A DNA stretch of 64,000 nucleotides from Drechmeria coniospora (Eukaryota; Ascomycota; Sordariomycetes; Hypocreales; Ophiocordycipitaceae), in assembly GCF_001625195.1 (NCBI RefSeq), contig NC_054389.1, positions 9,296,520 to 9,360,519 of the forward strand, written 5' to 3'. The notes below the pieces were generated by a model, which did no database searches, had not been told where the DNA came from, and saw nothing but the letters and a program-made list of their open reading frames with translations. How positions within the stretch are numbered: position 1 is the first letter of the stretch; every line of letters starts with the position of its first letter. Shown here one piece after another: positions 44,537 to 55,011 of this stretch. Made by a program: the position numbers and the translations under genes.

Positions 44537-46144
44537 GCTGCCTCGTTTACCTTGTATTCCTTTAACCTGCGTTGGGGAACCGTTTGTTCGCTTTTGGCAG
44601 ACGTGGAGGATGGAGCAGCGGTGAGAGGTGAGAACTTGGGTGGGATGAACGAGATGAAGATGCCGTTCTGGCGTCTGGCGTGACCATCATGCGCCTGTCG
44701 ACCGTCATCGCCCCTGTAGTCACGGGCGGGGCGGGGTGGCTTAGGGCGCTGTTGTTGCTTGCGTAATGGCGAGGCGACGAAACATGTGATTGGCTCGCAG
44801 GGTGTCGACTCGCCGTATGACGATATGCGGAACACCAGGCACCCAAGTATTACACGTACTAGTAGTATTAGTAAGTGCTCCGTACTCTGTACTATGTAAA
44901 TTATTAGTCTGTAATCTAGGACTTGAGCGTGCCACGGAAAATATACTGTGCTGTACTTGGCTGTACGGAGTACTGTAAGTACAGTACATGTACTGTACGC
45001 CGCACACATCCGTGTGCTCCGCACACGTACAGGAACTCCGTACCCCGCTACCTGCGACATAAGTACCTAGTAAGTACGTTACTTGATTACTGCGGAGGAC
45101 GCGCTACGGAGCAAGTGCTGTACTTACTGTACTTACACTCCCGCCATACCTGCAAGTACAGTACAACTGCAATACGGAGTGCAGTACGGAGTACTTGCTA
45201 CACACACATACAATTACTTGCACATGTACGGAGTACAGTATGCGCGTCTGCGGAGCACTTGTACACGTACGTGCAAGTATACGTCTGCGTAATTCGCTGA
45301 TATGCGCAATGTTCATACTTCAACGCCTTGCAAAGTGGCACGGGTTGTGCCGTCATGATGACTGTAGCCTGTGGCTCGAGCCAGCAACTTCCTGGCCTAC
45401 CATACATGCAGCACCTGCCTACCATCAGTGCAGCATATGCTGGAAGTGACTCGACTTGGCACTGGCCCATTCCGACGGGTATGTACGATAGGTCATCTGA
45501 CCCTCCCTTGCTGTGAGTAAGAGCTCGTACATGTCCATGTCGTTGCCGTGCATGAACTGAGGAGTTCAGGTATTACAGTACATGTACATCGCAGTAGGCG
45601 GATATGTACTGTACTCCGCATTGCAGGGAATGCTTGCTTGCTCGGTGAAGCATTGTTCTTACGGCCCTGGTTGGCTGCCTATGCGCCTAACAGCTGACAA
45701 GTTGGATGCCTGGAGCTGTGGGTGACTGGGCGGCCTGATTACCTGCCTAATTATCCGTCTAGTGGGAACGAGGGTGCGCAGAAGGAGCAACGCATACAAA
45801 CTTCTCATTCTTGCACGCACGTACGTCGATGAAGGGAATGCAGATTCTTCTGCTACTCGGGCCAAAACAACAAGGAATACATCTACTTCGCTTCCCTCAC
45901 CTCGACGGCATATCGAGTTGCACGTCCTCGCCGTCCGACGATACACTTGAACTCCACCATGTGGAGCTCCCTGCAAACCCTGTCCATCCTGCTCGTGAGT
46001 GCGACCCTAGTTGCCGTCATGACCGTGTCCACCTCTTCCCTGATCTTACCGACCTTTAGCCGTCGACGACGAAGAACCCATCCCCACCCAGAATCGTCGA
46101 CGAGACAAGTCCGTCTCCTGCGCAAGCGGGAATCATCGCCGGCC
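44537..46144. other. Intergenic with GTAC-rich cluster; Prp22 promoter side
   Basis: 1.6 kb between divergent genes. The cluster at 44860-45260 dominates the middle. The 200 nt before 46145 are open in the helicase frame, with an earlier ATG at 45959, probably untranslated leader. Confidence 0.55.
44860..45260. repeat. GTAC-rich cluster with TACGGAGTA words
   Basis: Contains CTGTACGGAGTACTGTAAGTA, repeated AAGTAC, CAGTACGGAGTAC and ACTCCGTAC in both orientations. A smaller patch continues at 45560-45625. Confidence 0.75.
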
Positions 46145-49100
46145 ATGGATGAGTTTCTCGACCTCGACGTCCTGTCGCTCGTGTCCAAAGTCGCCACCGA
46201 GCTGCAGAACCACGTCGGCGTCGGCGATCAGACCCTTGCAGAGTTCCTCATCGCTCAGCGCCTCGAGAGCACGTCCGTCGCCGACTTCCGCAAGAAGCTC
46301 GATGGCATCGGCGCCGACTTCCCGCCGAGTCTGGTGGATAGCCTGGACCGGCTGGTGCTGGCGTTGCATCCAAAGTTCAAGACGGTAATCAAGAACGGCG
46401 CGCTCGACGGCGCCGAGGAGCACCACTCGCGCACGTTGGAGGAGAAGGAAAAGATCTTCAGCGGCCTGTCGCTGCCCGACAAGACGGTGGACGACGACGG
46501 TGGCGCCGACGCCATCGATGACACCTTGGCCCTGTTGGAGGAGCTCGACGGCCGAGCCGGCAAGGGTCAAACATCGAGGAAACGCAGCCGAAGCCCCGAC
46601 GACGACCGGGGTGAACCGAGGCGGAGGAGACGAGACCGGTCGCGCTCCCGAGATCGACGCAGGAAAGACAGGCGCCGCTCTCGGTCGAGATCGAGATCGC
46701 CTCTGCGGGACCGTGACGGCGAGCACGGCCGGGACGGGTTCCGCGGTTCGCACAAGGACAGGCGCGGACGCTCGCAGCACCACGACGGAAACGCCCGGCT
46801 CGACCGGCCGCCCGCGCCCGAGGTTGACGAGGCACCGCAGCTCAACAAGATATACGAGGGCCACGTCACGGGCGTCAAGGACTTTGGCGCCTTCGTCAAC
46901 ATCCACCACGTGCGAGGCAAGGTCGACGGCCTCGTCCACGTCTCCCGCATGGCCAACCAGCGGGTCAGCCACCCCTCGGACCTCCTTGCCAAGGGCCAGC
47001 ACGTCTTCGTCAAGGTCACCGCCCTCGAGCAGAACAGAGTTGGCCTGTCGATGAAGGATGTCGACCAGGAAACGGGCATGGACCTCGAGCCCCAACCCCG
47101 CTTCTCCACCGGCGCCAACATGGAAGCCCTCGGCGGCGGGCCCGGAAACGGCTTCGTCGAGCCCGTCGAGATGCCGCGAGACAGCCTCGGACCGCCCAAG
47201 CGCCACAGGAAGCGGATGACGTCGCCCGAGAGGTGGGAGATCAGGCAGCTCATTGCCTCGGGAGTCGCCAAGGCCTCGGATTACCCCGACCTCGAGGAGG
47301 ACTACAACGCGACCCTGCGGGGCGACGGAGAGCTCGAGCTGGAGGAGGACATCGACATCGAGGTGCGCGAGGAGGAGCCGCCCTTCCTGGTCGGCCAGAC
47401 CAAGCAGTCGCTCGAGCTGTCGCCTATCCGCGTCGTCAAGGCCCCGGATGGCTCCATGAACCGGGCCGCCATGTCCGGCACGAACCTTGCCAAGGAGAGA
47501 AAGGAGCTGCGCCAGCAGGAGGCCGACGCCGCCGCCAAGGAGGAGCCCAAGGAGAACCTGTCGTCCCAGTGGCAGGACCCCATGGCCGATCCCGACAAGC
47601 GAAGGTTCGCCAGCGACCTGCGCAACGCGAGAGCCAACGCGAGGTCGGACGAGGTCCCGGCCTGGAAGCAGGCCGTCATCCCGCGGGACCAGCCTCTCGG
47701 AAAGCGATCGACGCTGAGCATCAAGGAGCAGCGAGAGACGCTGCCCGTCTACGCCTTCCGGAACCAGCTCATCAAGGCGGTGAGGGAGAACCAGATCCTC
47801 ATCGTCGTCGGCGAGACCGGCTCCGGCAAGACAACGCAGATGACGCAGTACCTGGCCGAGGCGGGATTCGCCAACGACGGCATCATCGGCTGCACCCAGC
47901 CTCGCCGCGTCGCCGCCATGTCCGTGGCCAAGCGCGTGGCCGAGGAGGTGGGCTGCAAGCTGGGCGACGAGGTCGGCTACACCATCCGCTTCGAGGATTG
48001 CACGAGCTCCTCGACCAAGATCAAGTACATGACGGACGGCATGCTGCAGCGCGAGATCCTCATGGACCCCGACATGAAGCGCTACTCGTGCATCATGCTC
48101 GACGAAGCCCACGAGCGCACCATCGCCACCGACGTCCTGTTCGCCCTGCTCAAGAAGACGCTGAAGCATCGGCCGGACCTCAAGGTCATCGTCACCTCGG
48201 CCACGCTCGACGCCGACAAGTTCTCGGCCTACTTCAACGAATGCCCCATCTTCACCATCCCGGGCCGAACCTTCCCCGTCGAGGTCCTGTACTCGAGGGA
48301 GCCCGAGTCGGACTACCTCGACGCCGCCCTCGTGACGGTGATGCAGATCCACCTGACGGAGCCCAAGGGCGACATCCTGCTCTTCCTGACCGGCCAGGAA
48401 GAGATCGACACGTCGTGCGAAATTCTCTACGAGCGCATGAAGGCCCTCGGCCCGAGCGTGCCCGAGCTCATCATCCTGCCCGTCTACTCGCAGCTGCCGA
48501 CGGAGATGCAGAGCCGCATATTCGACCCGGCGCCCGCCGGCAGCCGCAAGGTCGTCATCGCGACCAACATCGCCGAGACGTCCATCACCATCGACGAGAT
48601 TTACTACGTCGTGGACCCCGGCTTCGTCAAGCAGAACGCTTACGACCCGAAGCTCGGCATGGACTCGCTCGTCGTCACGCCCATCTCGCAGGCGCAGGCG
48701 AACCAGAGGGCCGGCCGAGCCGGCCGCACCGGACCCGGCAAGTGCTTCCGTCTCTACACCGAGGCGGCCTACCAGTCGGAGATGCTGCCGACGACGATAC
48801 CCGAGATCCAGAGGCAGAACCTCGCCCACACCATCCTCATGCTCAAGGCCATGGGCATCAACGACCTGCTGCACTTCGACTTTATGGATCCGCCGCCCAT
48901 CAACACGATGCTGACGGCGCTCGAGGAGCTGTACGCCCTGAGCGCCCTCGACGACGAGGGGCTGCTCACCCGACTCGGTCGCAAGATGGCCGACTTCCCC
49001 ATGGAACCATCGCTGGCCAAGGTGCTCATCGCCGCCGTCGACCACCAGTGCTCGGACGAGATGCTCAGCATCGTTGCCATGCTCAACCTGCCCAACGTCT

Positions 49101-49744
49101 TCTACCGACCGAAGGAGAAGCAGCAGCAGGCGGACCAGAAAAAGTCCAAGTTTCACGACGCGCACGGCGACCACCTCACGCTCCTCAACGTCTACAACTC
49201 GTGGAAGACGTCGGCCTACTCGAACCCCTGGTGCTTCGAAAACTTCATCCAGGCCCGCTCCATGCGTCGCGCCAAGGACGTCCGGGACCAGCTCGTCAAG
49301 ATCATGGAGCGCTACCGCCACCCTGTCGTCTCGTGCGGACGCGACACGCAAAAGGTGCGCCGCGCCTTGTGCTCGGGCTTCTTCCGCAACGCCGCCCGCA
49401 AGGACCCGCAGGAGGGCTACAAGACGCTCACCGAAGGCACGCCCGTCTACCTGCACCCGAGCTCGGCGCTCTTCGGCAAGCAGGCCGAGTGGGTCGTCTA
49501 CCACACGCTCGTCATGACGACAAAGGAGTACATGCACTGCACCACAAGCATCGAGCCCAAGTGGCTCGTCGAGGCCGCGCCCACCTTCTTCAAGGTCGCC
49601 GGTTCGGACCGTCTGAGCAAGAGGAAGCAGGCCGAGAGGATCCAGCCTCTGTACAACAAGTTCGCCACCGAGGACGACTGGCGTTTGAGCGCCCAGCGGC
49701 GTGGAGGCAGAGGCGGCGGCGGCGGCGGCGGAACCTGGGGTTGA
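46145..49744 (+). CDS. PRP22: Prp22-like DEAH-box spliceosomal RNA helicase
   Basis: A single 1199-aa exon. The start at 46145 is chosen because [20 protein letters not shown] is the conserved Prp22/DHX8 beginning; an upstream in-frame ATG (45959) would add an unrelated leader. Order: N-terminal helical region; Arg/Ser repeats (about 150-195); S1 RNA-binding domain (about 233-305, [23 protein letters not shown]); helicase core with [10 protein letters not shown] (about 556), DEAHERT (about 652), [11 protein letters not shown] (about 680), [10 protein letters not shown] and [12 protein letters not shown] (about 857); then the winged-helix/ratchet and OB-fold regions, ending in a Gly-rich tail. 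Prp22 acts in the second splicing step and releases mature mRNA from the spliceosome. The S1 domain separates it from Prp2, Prp16 and Prp43. Confidence 0.96.
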   Translation: MDEFLDLDVLSLVSKVATELQNHVGVGDQTLAEFLIAQRLESTSVADFRKKLDGIGADFPPSLVDSLDRLVLALHPKFKTVIKNGALDGAEEHHSRTLEEKEKIFSGLSLPDKTVDDDGGADAIDDTLALLEELDGRAGKGQTSRKRSRSPDDDRGEPRRRRRDRSRSRDRRRKDRRRSRSRSRSPLRDRDGEHGRDGFRGSHKDRRGRSQHHDGNARLDRPPAPEVDEAPQLNKIYEGHVTGVKDFGAFVNIHHVRGKVDGLVHVSRMANQRVSHPSDLLAKGQHVFVKVTALEQNRVGLSMKDVDQETGMDLEPQPRFSTGANMEALGGGPGNGFVEPVEMPRDSLGPPKRHRKRMTSPERWEIRQLIASGVAKASDYPDLEEDYNATLRGDGELELEEDIDIEVREEEPPFLVGQTKQSLELSPIRVVKAPDGSMNRAAMSGTNLAKERKELRQQEADAAAKEEPKENLSSQWQDPMADPDKRRFASDLRNARANARSDEVPAWKQAVIPRDQPLGKRSTLSIKEQRETLPVYAFRNQLIKAVRENQILIVVGETGSGKTTQMTQYLAEAGFANDGIIGCTQPRRVAAMSVAKRVAEEVGCKLGDEVGYTIRFEDCTSSSTKIKYMTDGMLQREILMDPDMKRYSCIMLDEAHERTIATDVLFALLKKTLKHRPDLKVIVTSATLDADKFSAYFNECPIFTIPGRTFPVEVLYSREPESDYLDAALVTVMQIHLTEPKGDILLFLTGQEEIDTSCEILYERMKALGPSVPELIILPVYSQLPTEMQSRIFDPAPAGSRKVVIATNIAETSITIDEIYYVVDPGFVKQNAYDPKLGMDSLVVTPISQAQANQRAGRAGRTGPGKCFRLYTEAAYQSEMLPTTIPEIQRQNLAHTILMLKAMGINDLLHFDFMDPPPINTMLTALEELYALSALDDEGLLTRLGRKMADFPMEPSLAKVLIAAVDHQCSDEMLSIVAMLNLPNVFYRPKEKQQQADQKKSKFHDAHGDHLTLLNVYNSWKTSAYSNPWCFENFIQARSMRRAKDVRDQLVKIMERYRHPVVSCGRDTQKVRRALCSGFFRNAARKDPQEGYKTLTEGTPVYLHPSSALFGKQAEWVVYHTLVMTTKEYMHCTTSIEPKWLVEAAPTFFKVAGSDRLSKRKQAERIQPLYNKFATEDDWRLSAQRRGGRGGGGGGGTWG

Positions 49745-49927
49745 TGACGGTCATGTTCGGTCTGGATTTTGCAAAGGCACATGGCGTTTGGGGCACAATT
49801 TGTATGCATAGCTAGGGGGTTGCGGGTGGAATGTAGGGGTAGATGCCATCTCGGAGGACCTCCGAAGAAGCTATTCTAGCTTCGGCCGCCTCGGCTTCTT
49901 CAATGAACAGGGCGCAAGCCGCGCCCA

Positions 49928-52765
49928 TCATGGATTATCCTCCTCCTCCGCGCCACCGTGGCCACGGGCACGAAAGGCGCTTCTCAACGTGGAAGCGACG
50001 GCTACCCCTGCGTCGTCGGCGGCCGCCAGGAGGTCCCTCGACTCCTGCGACCGGTAGAACACTTCGGTGGGCTCGGAGTGAAAGTTGCGGAGAAAGTCGG
50101 CGACAAAGGCGAGCCTGTCGGGCGGCCAAGCCTGCTTGCCCCCGCACTGGTCGGCATCGTCTTTTCGGCCGAGGCAAAGCACAGCGGCGCGCCCCGTCTC
50201 GAGCTCGTAGCTGACCGGCGCGCCCGCGCGCGTCAGGGCCTTCAAGGCGGTGGCGAATGATCGGCGGTACAAGCCCATGTCGTGCTCGTGGCGGAAGCTC
50301 ATGTGATGGTCGTACCGCGGGAGAAGACGGCTGCAAAAGCGCTGCCACAAGCCGGCGCCGCCTGGGTCGTGGTAGTCCAGGACTTCGGGCGTCAGGAGCA
50401 TGCGGTACGTCTCGGACGAGAGCTCGTCTCGGCACGAGGGGTGCTGCGAAAGGTCGCATAAGTCGTTCGGGACGACGAAGAGCTCCATGTTGTTGAGGAT
50501 CGTTTCGGCATACGTGAGGCCTCGGTTCCTTGAAAAACGCTCGACCCACTCGCGAAACGGACCCCTCGGACGGGGCTTCATCTTGGGCACGAGGGCGACG
50601 ACGGGCATCCCCTCGCAGACCTTCAACAACAGGCTCACCAGTTCTGCGGGAGCCGATGGGCCAATGTGGTGGAGGGCGGTCATGCCGTGGTCGTTGATGG
50701 CTCGCGGGTTGGCACCTGCGGCGAGCATCTGGACGGCCAGCTCGGCCGAACACCATTCGACGGCCGACAAGAAACGCGGGTACGGAGCGGGCGACAGCTT
50801 TGGATTTCCTCCGGCGCGAAGGATCAGCTCCGCGGCGATGGGTACCGCCATATCGCCGTCGCGCGCAGACAAACGCAAAAGATCCACGAAGCGGAGGGCT
50901 TCATCGAGGGGGGTGAGACCGAGCTTGTTGGAGACGAGCAGGTTCTGCTGCTTGCAGGGATCGGTGCAGGCGAGGGCCTCGAGCAGGTCTCGGTCATTGG
51001 TGGCGGCGGCGTAGTGCCACAGATTGAAACCCAAGAGATCGACGTCGGTTGTGGGGATGTTGTGCTCTGTCATGGTGACGAACATGAGGGCATCTTCGAC
51101 GAGCAGCATCGGGGTGCGGCCCCGTTCATCGCGCGTCGTGAAGTCGACACCGCTTTTGAGGAACAATTCGACCATCTCGATTTGGTTCCCACCGACAGCC
51201 AGGTGGGCGATGGATCCCTCGTCCAACTGCTCGGCGACGTGCATCTTTGGGTCGAACCGTGGGTCTCTCAGGATCCGCTTCATGTAAAACACGGCGTCGT
51301 CTTGGACGGCGTCGACAACCATGGCGGAAAAGTCGTCGTCGGAGATGCGGTGCAACGTGGCCTTGTCGCCGTGGCGAAACAAGAATTCACAGCCTTCAGG
51401 CCTGTTGCCGAGGAGCTCCTGGATCGTAGCTTGAACGGCGTCGAACCGGTCCCAGGGCCAGCCTTCGTCGTCGCAAAATGTGGCATCGAACGCAGCGGTG
51501 AGGGCCGTCACCCAGGTCTTCGAGGGGTCCATGTCGCAAGCGTCGATGGCGATGTGGCTGACGGCGTCGACGAAAAAGCCATCGAGGGCCGCTCCGCGAG
51601 ACAAGACCTCGCCAAAGACTTCGTGGCAGCGTACGGCGCAGGAAAAGACATAGGCGTGGCCGGCGAGCGAGGCCCTTTCACCATGCGAGTCGAGAAATCG
51701 GTAGGTGCAATCGGCACCGGCACGGATGAGCTCCAGGACGACGGCCGCTCGGGCATCTGCCTCGCCATCGCTTATCCAAGTCGTGTCCGGCAGCCCACCC
51801 GGCAACCAGGGCGAGAGTCCTGTGCGAAGGGCCTCCAGTCCCAGCAAGGCGCAGTAAAGCGGCGATCCGATGTCGCCGGCGAGGTTGACATCCGCTCCGG
51901 CCGAGACGAGGCTCGCACAGAGCTCGGGCAGTCCAAGGACGGCAGCGAGGTGGAGCGGGGTCGCAGAGCCATTGCGCAAAGCTGCGGGAAGATGGACGGT
52001 GTGTTCGGGATCCGAGGCAGAGTAACGATGGTGGCGTGGCCAACATGCACGGGCAAATTCCAGGAGCCAGTGGGCAAAGTTGTTCGCCTGAGGTTCGGAG
52101 AACAACTTCTCGACCTGCGGTCGTATGGTAGGCCAGTACTTTTGCGCATAGGACGGCCAGGTCGTAGCGGCGAAGGTGTATATGGGAAAGTCGGAGGACC
52201 TGTTCTCGAGGAGGTGCTTCTCCTCGTGGTAGTCACGCACCGGACGGTCGTGGTAGGGAGAGTTTAGGATTTCGAGCCACCGGCAGACGTCGGAAGGATT
52301 CGTGCCGAAGCCCCGTTCGATGTCGGCGGAGGCAAGGAGGAAGAGCAGATCGTCGTAGGTTCGTGACCTCGCTATGCAATGCGTGATGGAGGCGCGGCAG
52401 GCGACCATTTGCGACTTGATGAAGGCCATGTCATGCTGCGAAAAGGTCTCCATATTGTCCTCGATGAACTCTAGGGGGAAGCGCAAGTTTTCGAGAAAGG
52501 CGAGGTCTTGCCGATCGTGGCCGAGGAAACCGACGGGTCTTTGACGAACCTCTTCGATGCTCGAGGCGAGGGATTCGAGGCTGAAGATGGCGCCGGCGAA
52601 AACGCGCAGCTCGGTGGCCAGCGAGCGGATGGAAATATGTCCAGGCTCGACGGCGGCAGCGTCAGCCGCCTTGATGACGCTCGAGCAGAGGCAGACGGCA
52701 TTTTCTTTGATCTCGCCTATGACGCTGCTGATGGGCCGAGTCGGGGAGAGAGGGGGGGGGTCCAT
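49928..52765 (-). CDS. Large ankyrin-repeat protein
   Basis: A single exon of 945 aa beginning MDPPPLSPTRPISSVIGEIK. The first 250 residues are helical and resemble the leader of many fungal ankyrin proteins, without a NACHT or other enzyme motif that I can see. A first clear repeat is GSATPLHLAAVLGLPELCAS (266-285) ending AGADVN; further ones are GSIAHLAVGGNQIEMVELF, a KLGLTPLDEALRF unit and a HGMTALHHIG unit in the last third, separated by diverged ones. No signal peptide or membrane segment. Such proteins are protein-interaction scaffolds of unknown role in ascomycetes. The stop lies 183 nt from the stop of the convergent Prp22 gene. High third-position GC leaves a 533-codon antisense frame, which I do not believe is coding. 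Confidence 0.85.
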   Translation of the reverse strand: MDPPPLSPTRPISSVIGEIKENAVCLCSSVIKAADAAAVEPGHISIRSLATELRVFAGAIFSLESLASSIEEVRQRPVGFLGHDRQDLAFLENLRFPLEFIEDNMETFSQHDMAFIKSQMVACRASITHCIARSRTYDDLLFLLASADIERGFGTNPSDVCRWLEILNSPYHDRPVRDYHEEKHLLENRSSDFPIYTFAATTWPSYAQKYWPTIRPQVEKLFSEPQANNFAHWLLEFARACWPRHHRYSASDPEHTVHLPAALRNGSATPLHLAAVLGLPELCASLVSAGADVNLAGDIGSPLYCALLGLEALRTGLSPWLPGGLPDTTWISDGEADARAAVVLELIRAGADCTYRFLDSHGERASLAGHAYVFSCAVRCHEVFGEVLSRGAALDGFFVDAVSHIAIDACDMDPSKTWVTALTAAFDATFCDDEGWPWDRFDAVQATIQELLGNRPEGCEFLFRHGDKATLHRISDDDFSAMVVDAVQDDAVFYMKRILRDPRFDPKMHVAEQLDEGSIAHLAVGGNQIEMVELFLKSGVDFTTRDERGRTPMLLVEDALMFVTMTEHNIPTTDVDLLGFNLWHYAAATNDRDLLEALACTDPCKQQNLLVSNKLGLTPLDEALRFVDLLRLSARDGDMAVPIAAELILRAGGNPKLSPAPYPRFLSAVEWCSAELAVQMLAAGANPRAINDHGMTALHHIGPSAPAELVSLLLKVCEGMPVVALVPKMKPRPRGPFREWVERFSRNRGLTYAETILNNMELFVVPNDLCDLSQHPSCRDELSSETYRMLLTPEVLDYHDPGGAGLWQRFCSRLLPRYDHHMSFRHEHDMGLYRRSFATALKALTRAGAPVSYELETGRAAVLCLGRKDDADQCGGKQAWPPDRLAFVADFLRNFHSEPTEVFYRSQESRDLLAAADDAGVAVASTLRSAFRARGHGGAEEEDNP

Positions 52766-55011
52766 GGGCTACGAGGTCGGCCGAAGGCGAGCGTCATTGC
52801 TCTCATGCGAGGCAACAATACGGGTTCTGGAGGTCGAGGAGGAGGCGGGGGTGGACATCTATCCGTACGTGCTTGTAGGCGGCGACGTATGCGGAATGAT
52901 TCAAGATGGACTCGAGTGCATCATGGTACGTTGTCGGTTTGCTATGAGTATGGGTTGCAAACCTTGGTTTTGATCAGTCACGACTTGGCGGGAGGTCGAC
53001 AGGTGCAGTGCTGTTTAAGCGGGCGGTAGGGGTTCCGGTACGGAGTACGGATACTCCGTACAGCATTACATGTACAGTACTTGCATGAACATGGACTTGA
53101 GCTGTATATGCATGTACTGCATTGTACTGCAAGTACAGAGTACTTGCACTAAGATGGACCTGTACTGTAAGTACTCCGTAAGTACATGGAATTAAGGAGT
53201 ACAGTGTACATGTACGGATACGGTGTAGTTACATGTAACCTGTAGGTGCATCTGCTCCGTACTGTACTCCGCGCTTGTACATACTATTATTACTCGTACT
53301 GTACTAGGTAGTGGTGAAAGTACTGTAGGTGCAAGTACCGACAACTGTGCATGTATCGAGGCACAAGTACTCCGTACTGTACTCCGTACCCGGCACAGTA
53401 AGTAAGTACTGTAAGTACGCAGCACAAAGTACCTAGTACCTACAGTAAGTGCGGAGTACGGTGGCAATACGGAGTACTACTACGGAGTACGGAGTACACA
53501 GGTGGGTATTACAGTACTTACTTTCATTCGGAGTGCAGTACTTACATACTAGGTACTTACAGTGCAGTAAGTACGGAGTAATACAGTAGATGTATGTTGA
53601 GGTACTGTTCTCAGGCATGCTCGCACGTACTGTACTTGTACACTGCCAAATGCGCTGTACTGTAAGAATCCACTTTGCGACACCGTACTGCGATACCTAA
53701 TTTCACCAACTGTACTATACAACATGCAAGGAAGTCCAAGTACATGCACAGTTCTTCAGGGCTACTACACCGTATGACCGACCGTACTCCGTACATGAGA
53801 AACACTTGCTGCCATCGACGGAGTCCTCCATCCTTGCAGCTACATACGTACGTCGTCAAATGGTGTATCGGCAAAATTGCCATCCCTCGTGTCACGTCCG
53901 ACAAAGGTTGAAGGTTTCCTACAGTTGCAGGACGTAGCTAAGCACTAGGAATTATGCCAGATTTTGCTGCTGATTGGTATAGGATTGGCTGACGCTTGTG
54001 CGGTCACGGAATCCCACGTCTTCTCCGGTTTCGTCCTCGGCAGCGAATTCACCTCAAGAATCAGGCGAACAAGCATCTCCGGGTTGCGCGCTGCTCATTT
54101 TCTAGCCGTCATCTGATGATTGTGGTTGTGGCAGACCATGGTACCGGTGTCTTGTGATTGCATCCTCTCAAATCTCTGGTCTTGATGGCTACTGCTGATA
54201 TCGTGTCGACTGGTTGTCCTGGATCGCTTGCTTGTGTCATGGCCTCATCAGCCAGATTGGGCTTGTGTTGCTGGCCCATGTTCAAGCGCTCCTCATGTTT
54301 TCCCTTTCGTATGAGTTTTGTGCGGATAGAAGCTGAACTGTACATCTGCACGGTTCTCCTCCAGAGCCTTTATCTTCCTTCACAGTCACCAACTTTTCAT
54401 CCGTCACACCGAGCTTCTCCTATGCGGACCTCAACCTCCGTCATCGTAGACCGTTGACTTCCTCCTCGAGCCTACGTCGGCTTCTCATCTCACTCGTTCG
54501 CCTCTGCGTACCCAACACCCAGATTCACCTGTTTTTTCCTTTTCTTTCCCCTCTTCCACTCGTCGTCACGCCTCGCTGTGTTTCACCTCCCTTCACTCGG
54601 TGCCTTGATCCATAATCTTCGTTGGCCTCGGAGATCTTCCAACGGCATTCATTGATTTTCACCCTTGACCTTTCCTTGCCTCATTCATACCACGTCAATC
54701 CTCGTCATTCCTCTCACCACGTCGTTTGCACCTCACAACACCAGCAGCATCTCAATTCTTGTCTGCCGTCTCCGCTCTTAAAGCTAGCATTGCCTCACCA
54801 ACCCGTGCTCACCACCCCCTTACTAGTCTCATTTTGCCTCAAACCTGCATCCATCTCGATCGCTTGCTTCCTTTCATCTCTTGCCCGTATCCGCTTAGGC
54901 CGTTCGCCACTCTTTCACGATTTCGCATGTCCGGCCCCGCTGTGGTGACAGCTACGGGAGAAGATTGAGCTTGATCGACACACAAGCTCCATCCAACGCG
55001 GTATCACAAAC
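52766..55011. other. Intergenic: GTAC-rich cluster, then pyrimidine-rich promoter
   Basis: The left half holds the largest GTAC-rich cluster. From about 54450 to 54950 the plus strand is rich in C and T with many CTTC, CCTC and TCAC words, typical of fungal promoters, and leads into the SNF2 gene. Small frames there are not supported. Confidence 0.6.
53035..53800. repeat. Largest GTAC-rich cluster
   Basis: About 0.75 kb in which GTAC occurs every 10-20 nt, with many CGGAGTAC, ACTCCGTAC, AAGTACTGTA and CTTGTAC words in both orientations. No consistent period or terminal inverted repeats were found. Confidence 0.8.

Noticed and set aside
45959..46144. N-terminal extension of the Prp22-like protein with a hydrophobic leader
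   Set aside because: The family begins at the MDEFLDLD position; the leader is unrelated and would target a nuclear protein to secretion.
46133..49537. 1134-codon open frame antisense to the Prp22-like helicase
   Set aside because: It exists because the helicase uses GC-rich third positions, which removes stops from the opposite strand. Its translation is Val/Leu/Arg/Asp-rich with no family signal.
47233..49815. 860-codon second plus-strand frame in the Prp22 gene
   Set aside because: Composition-driven shadow, rich in Arg/Pro/Gly, overlapping conserved helicase motifs in the true frame.
50666..52267. 533-codon plus frame opposite the ankyrin gene
   Set aside because: Shadow of a GC-rich coding exon; no recognisable domain.
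54622..54948. 108-codon plus frame upstream of the SNF2 gene
   Set aside because: It lies in a pyrimidine-rich promoter/leader, with Ser/Leu/Pro/His composition and no features.
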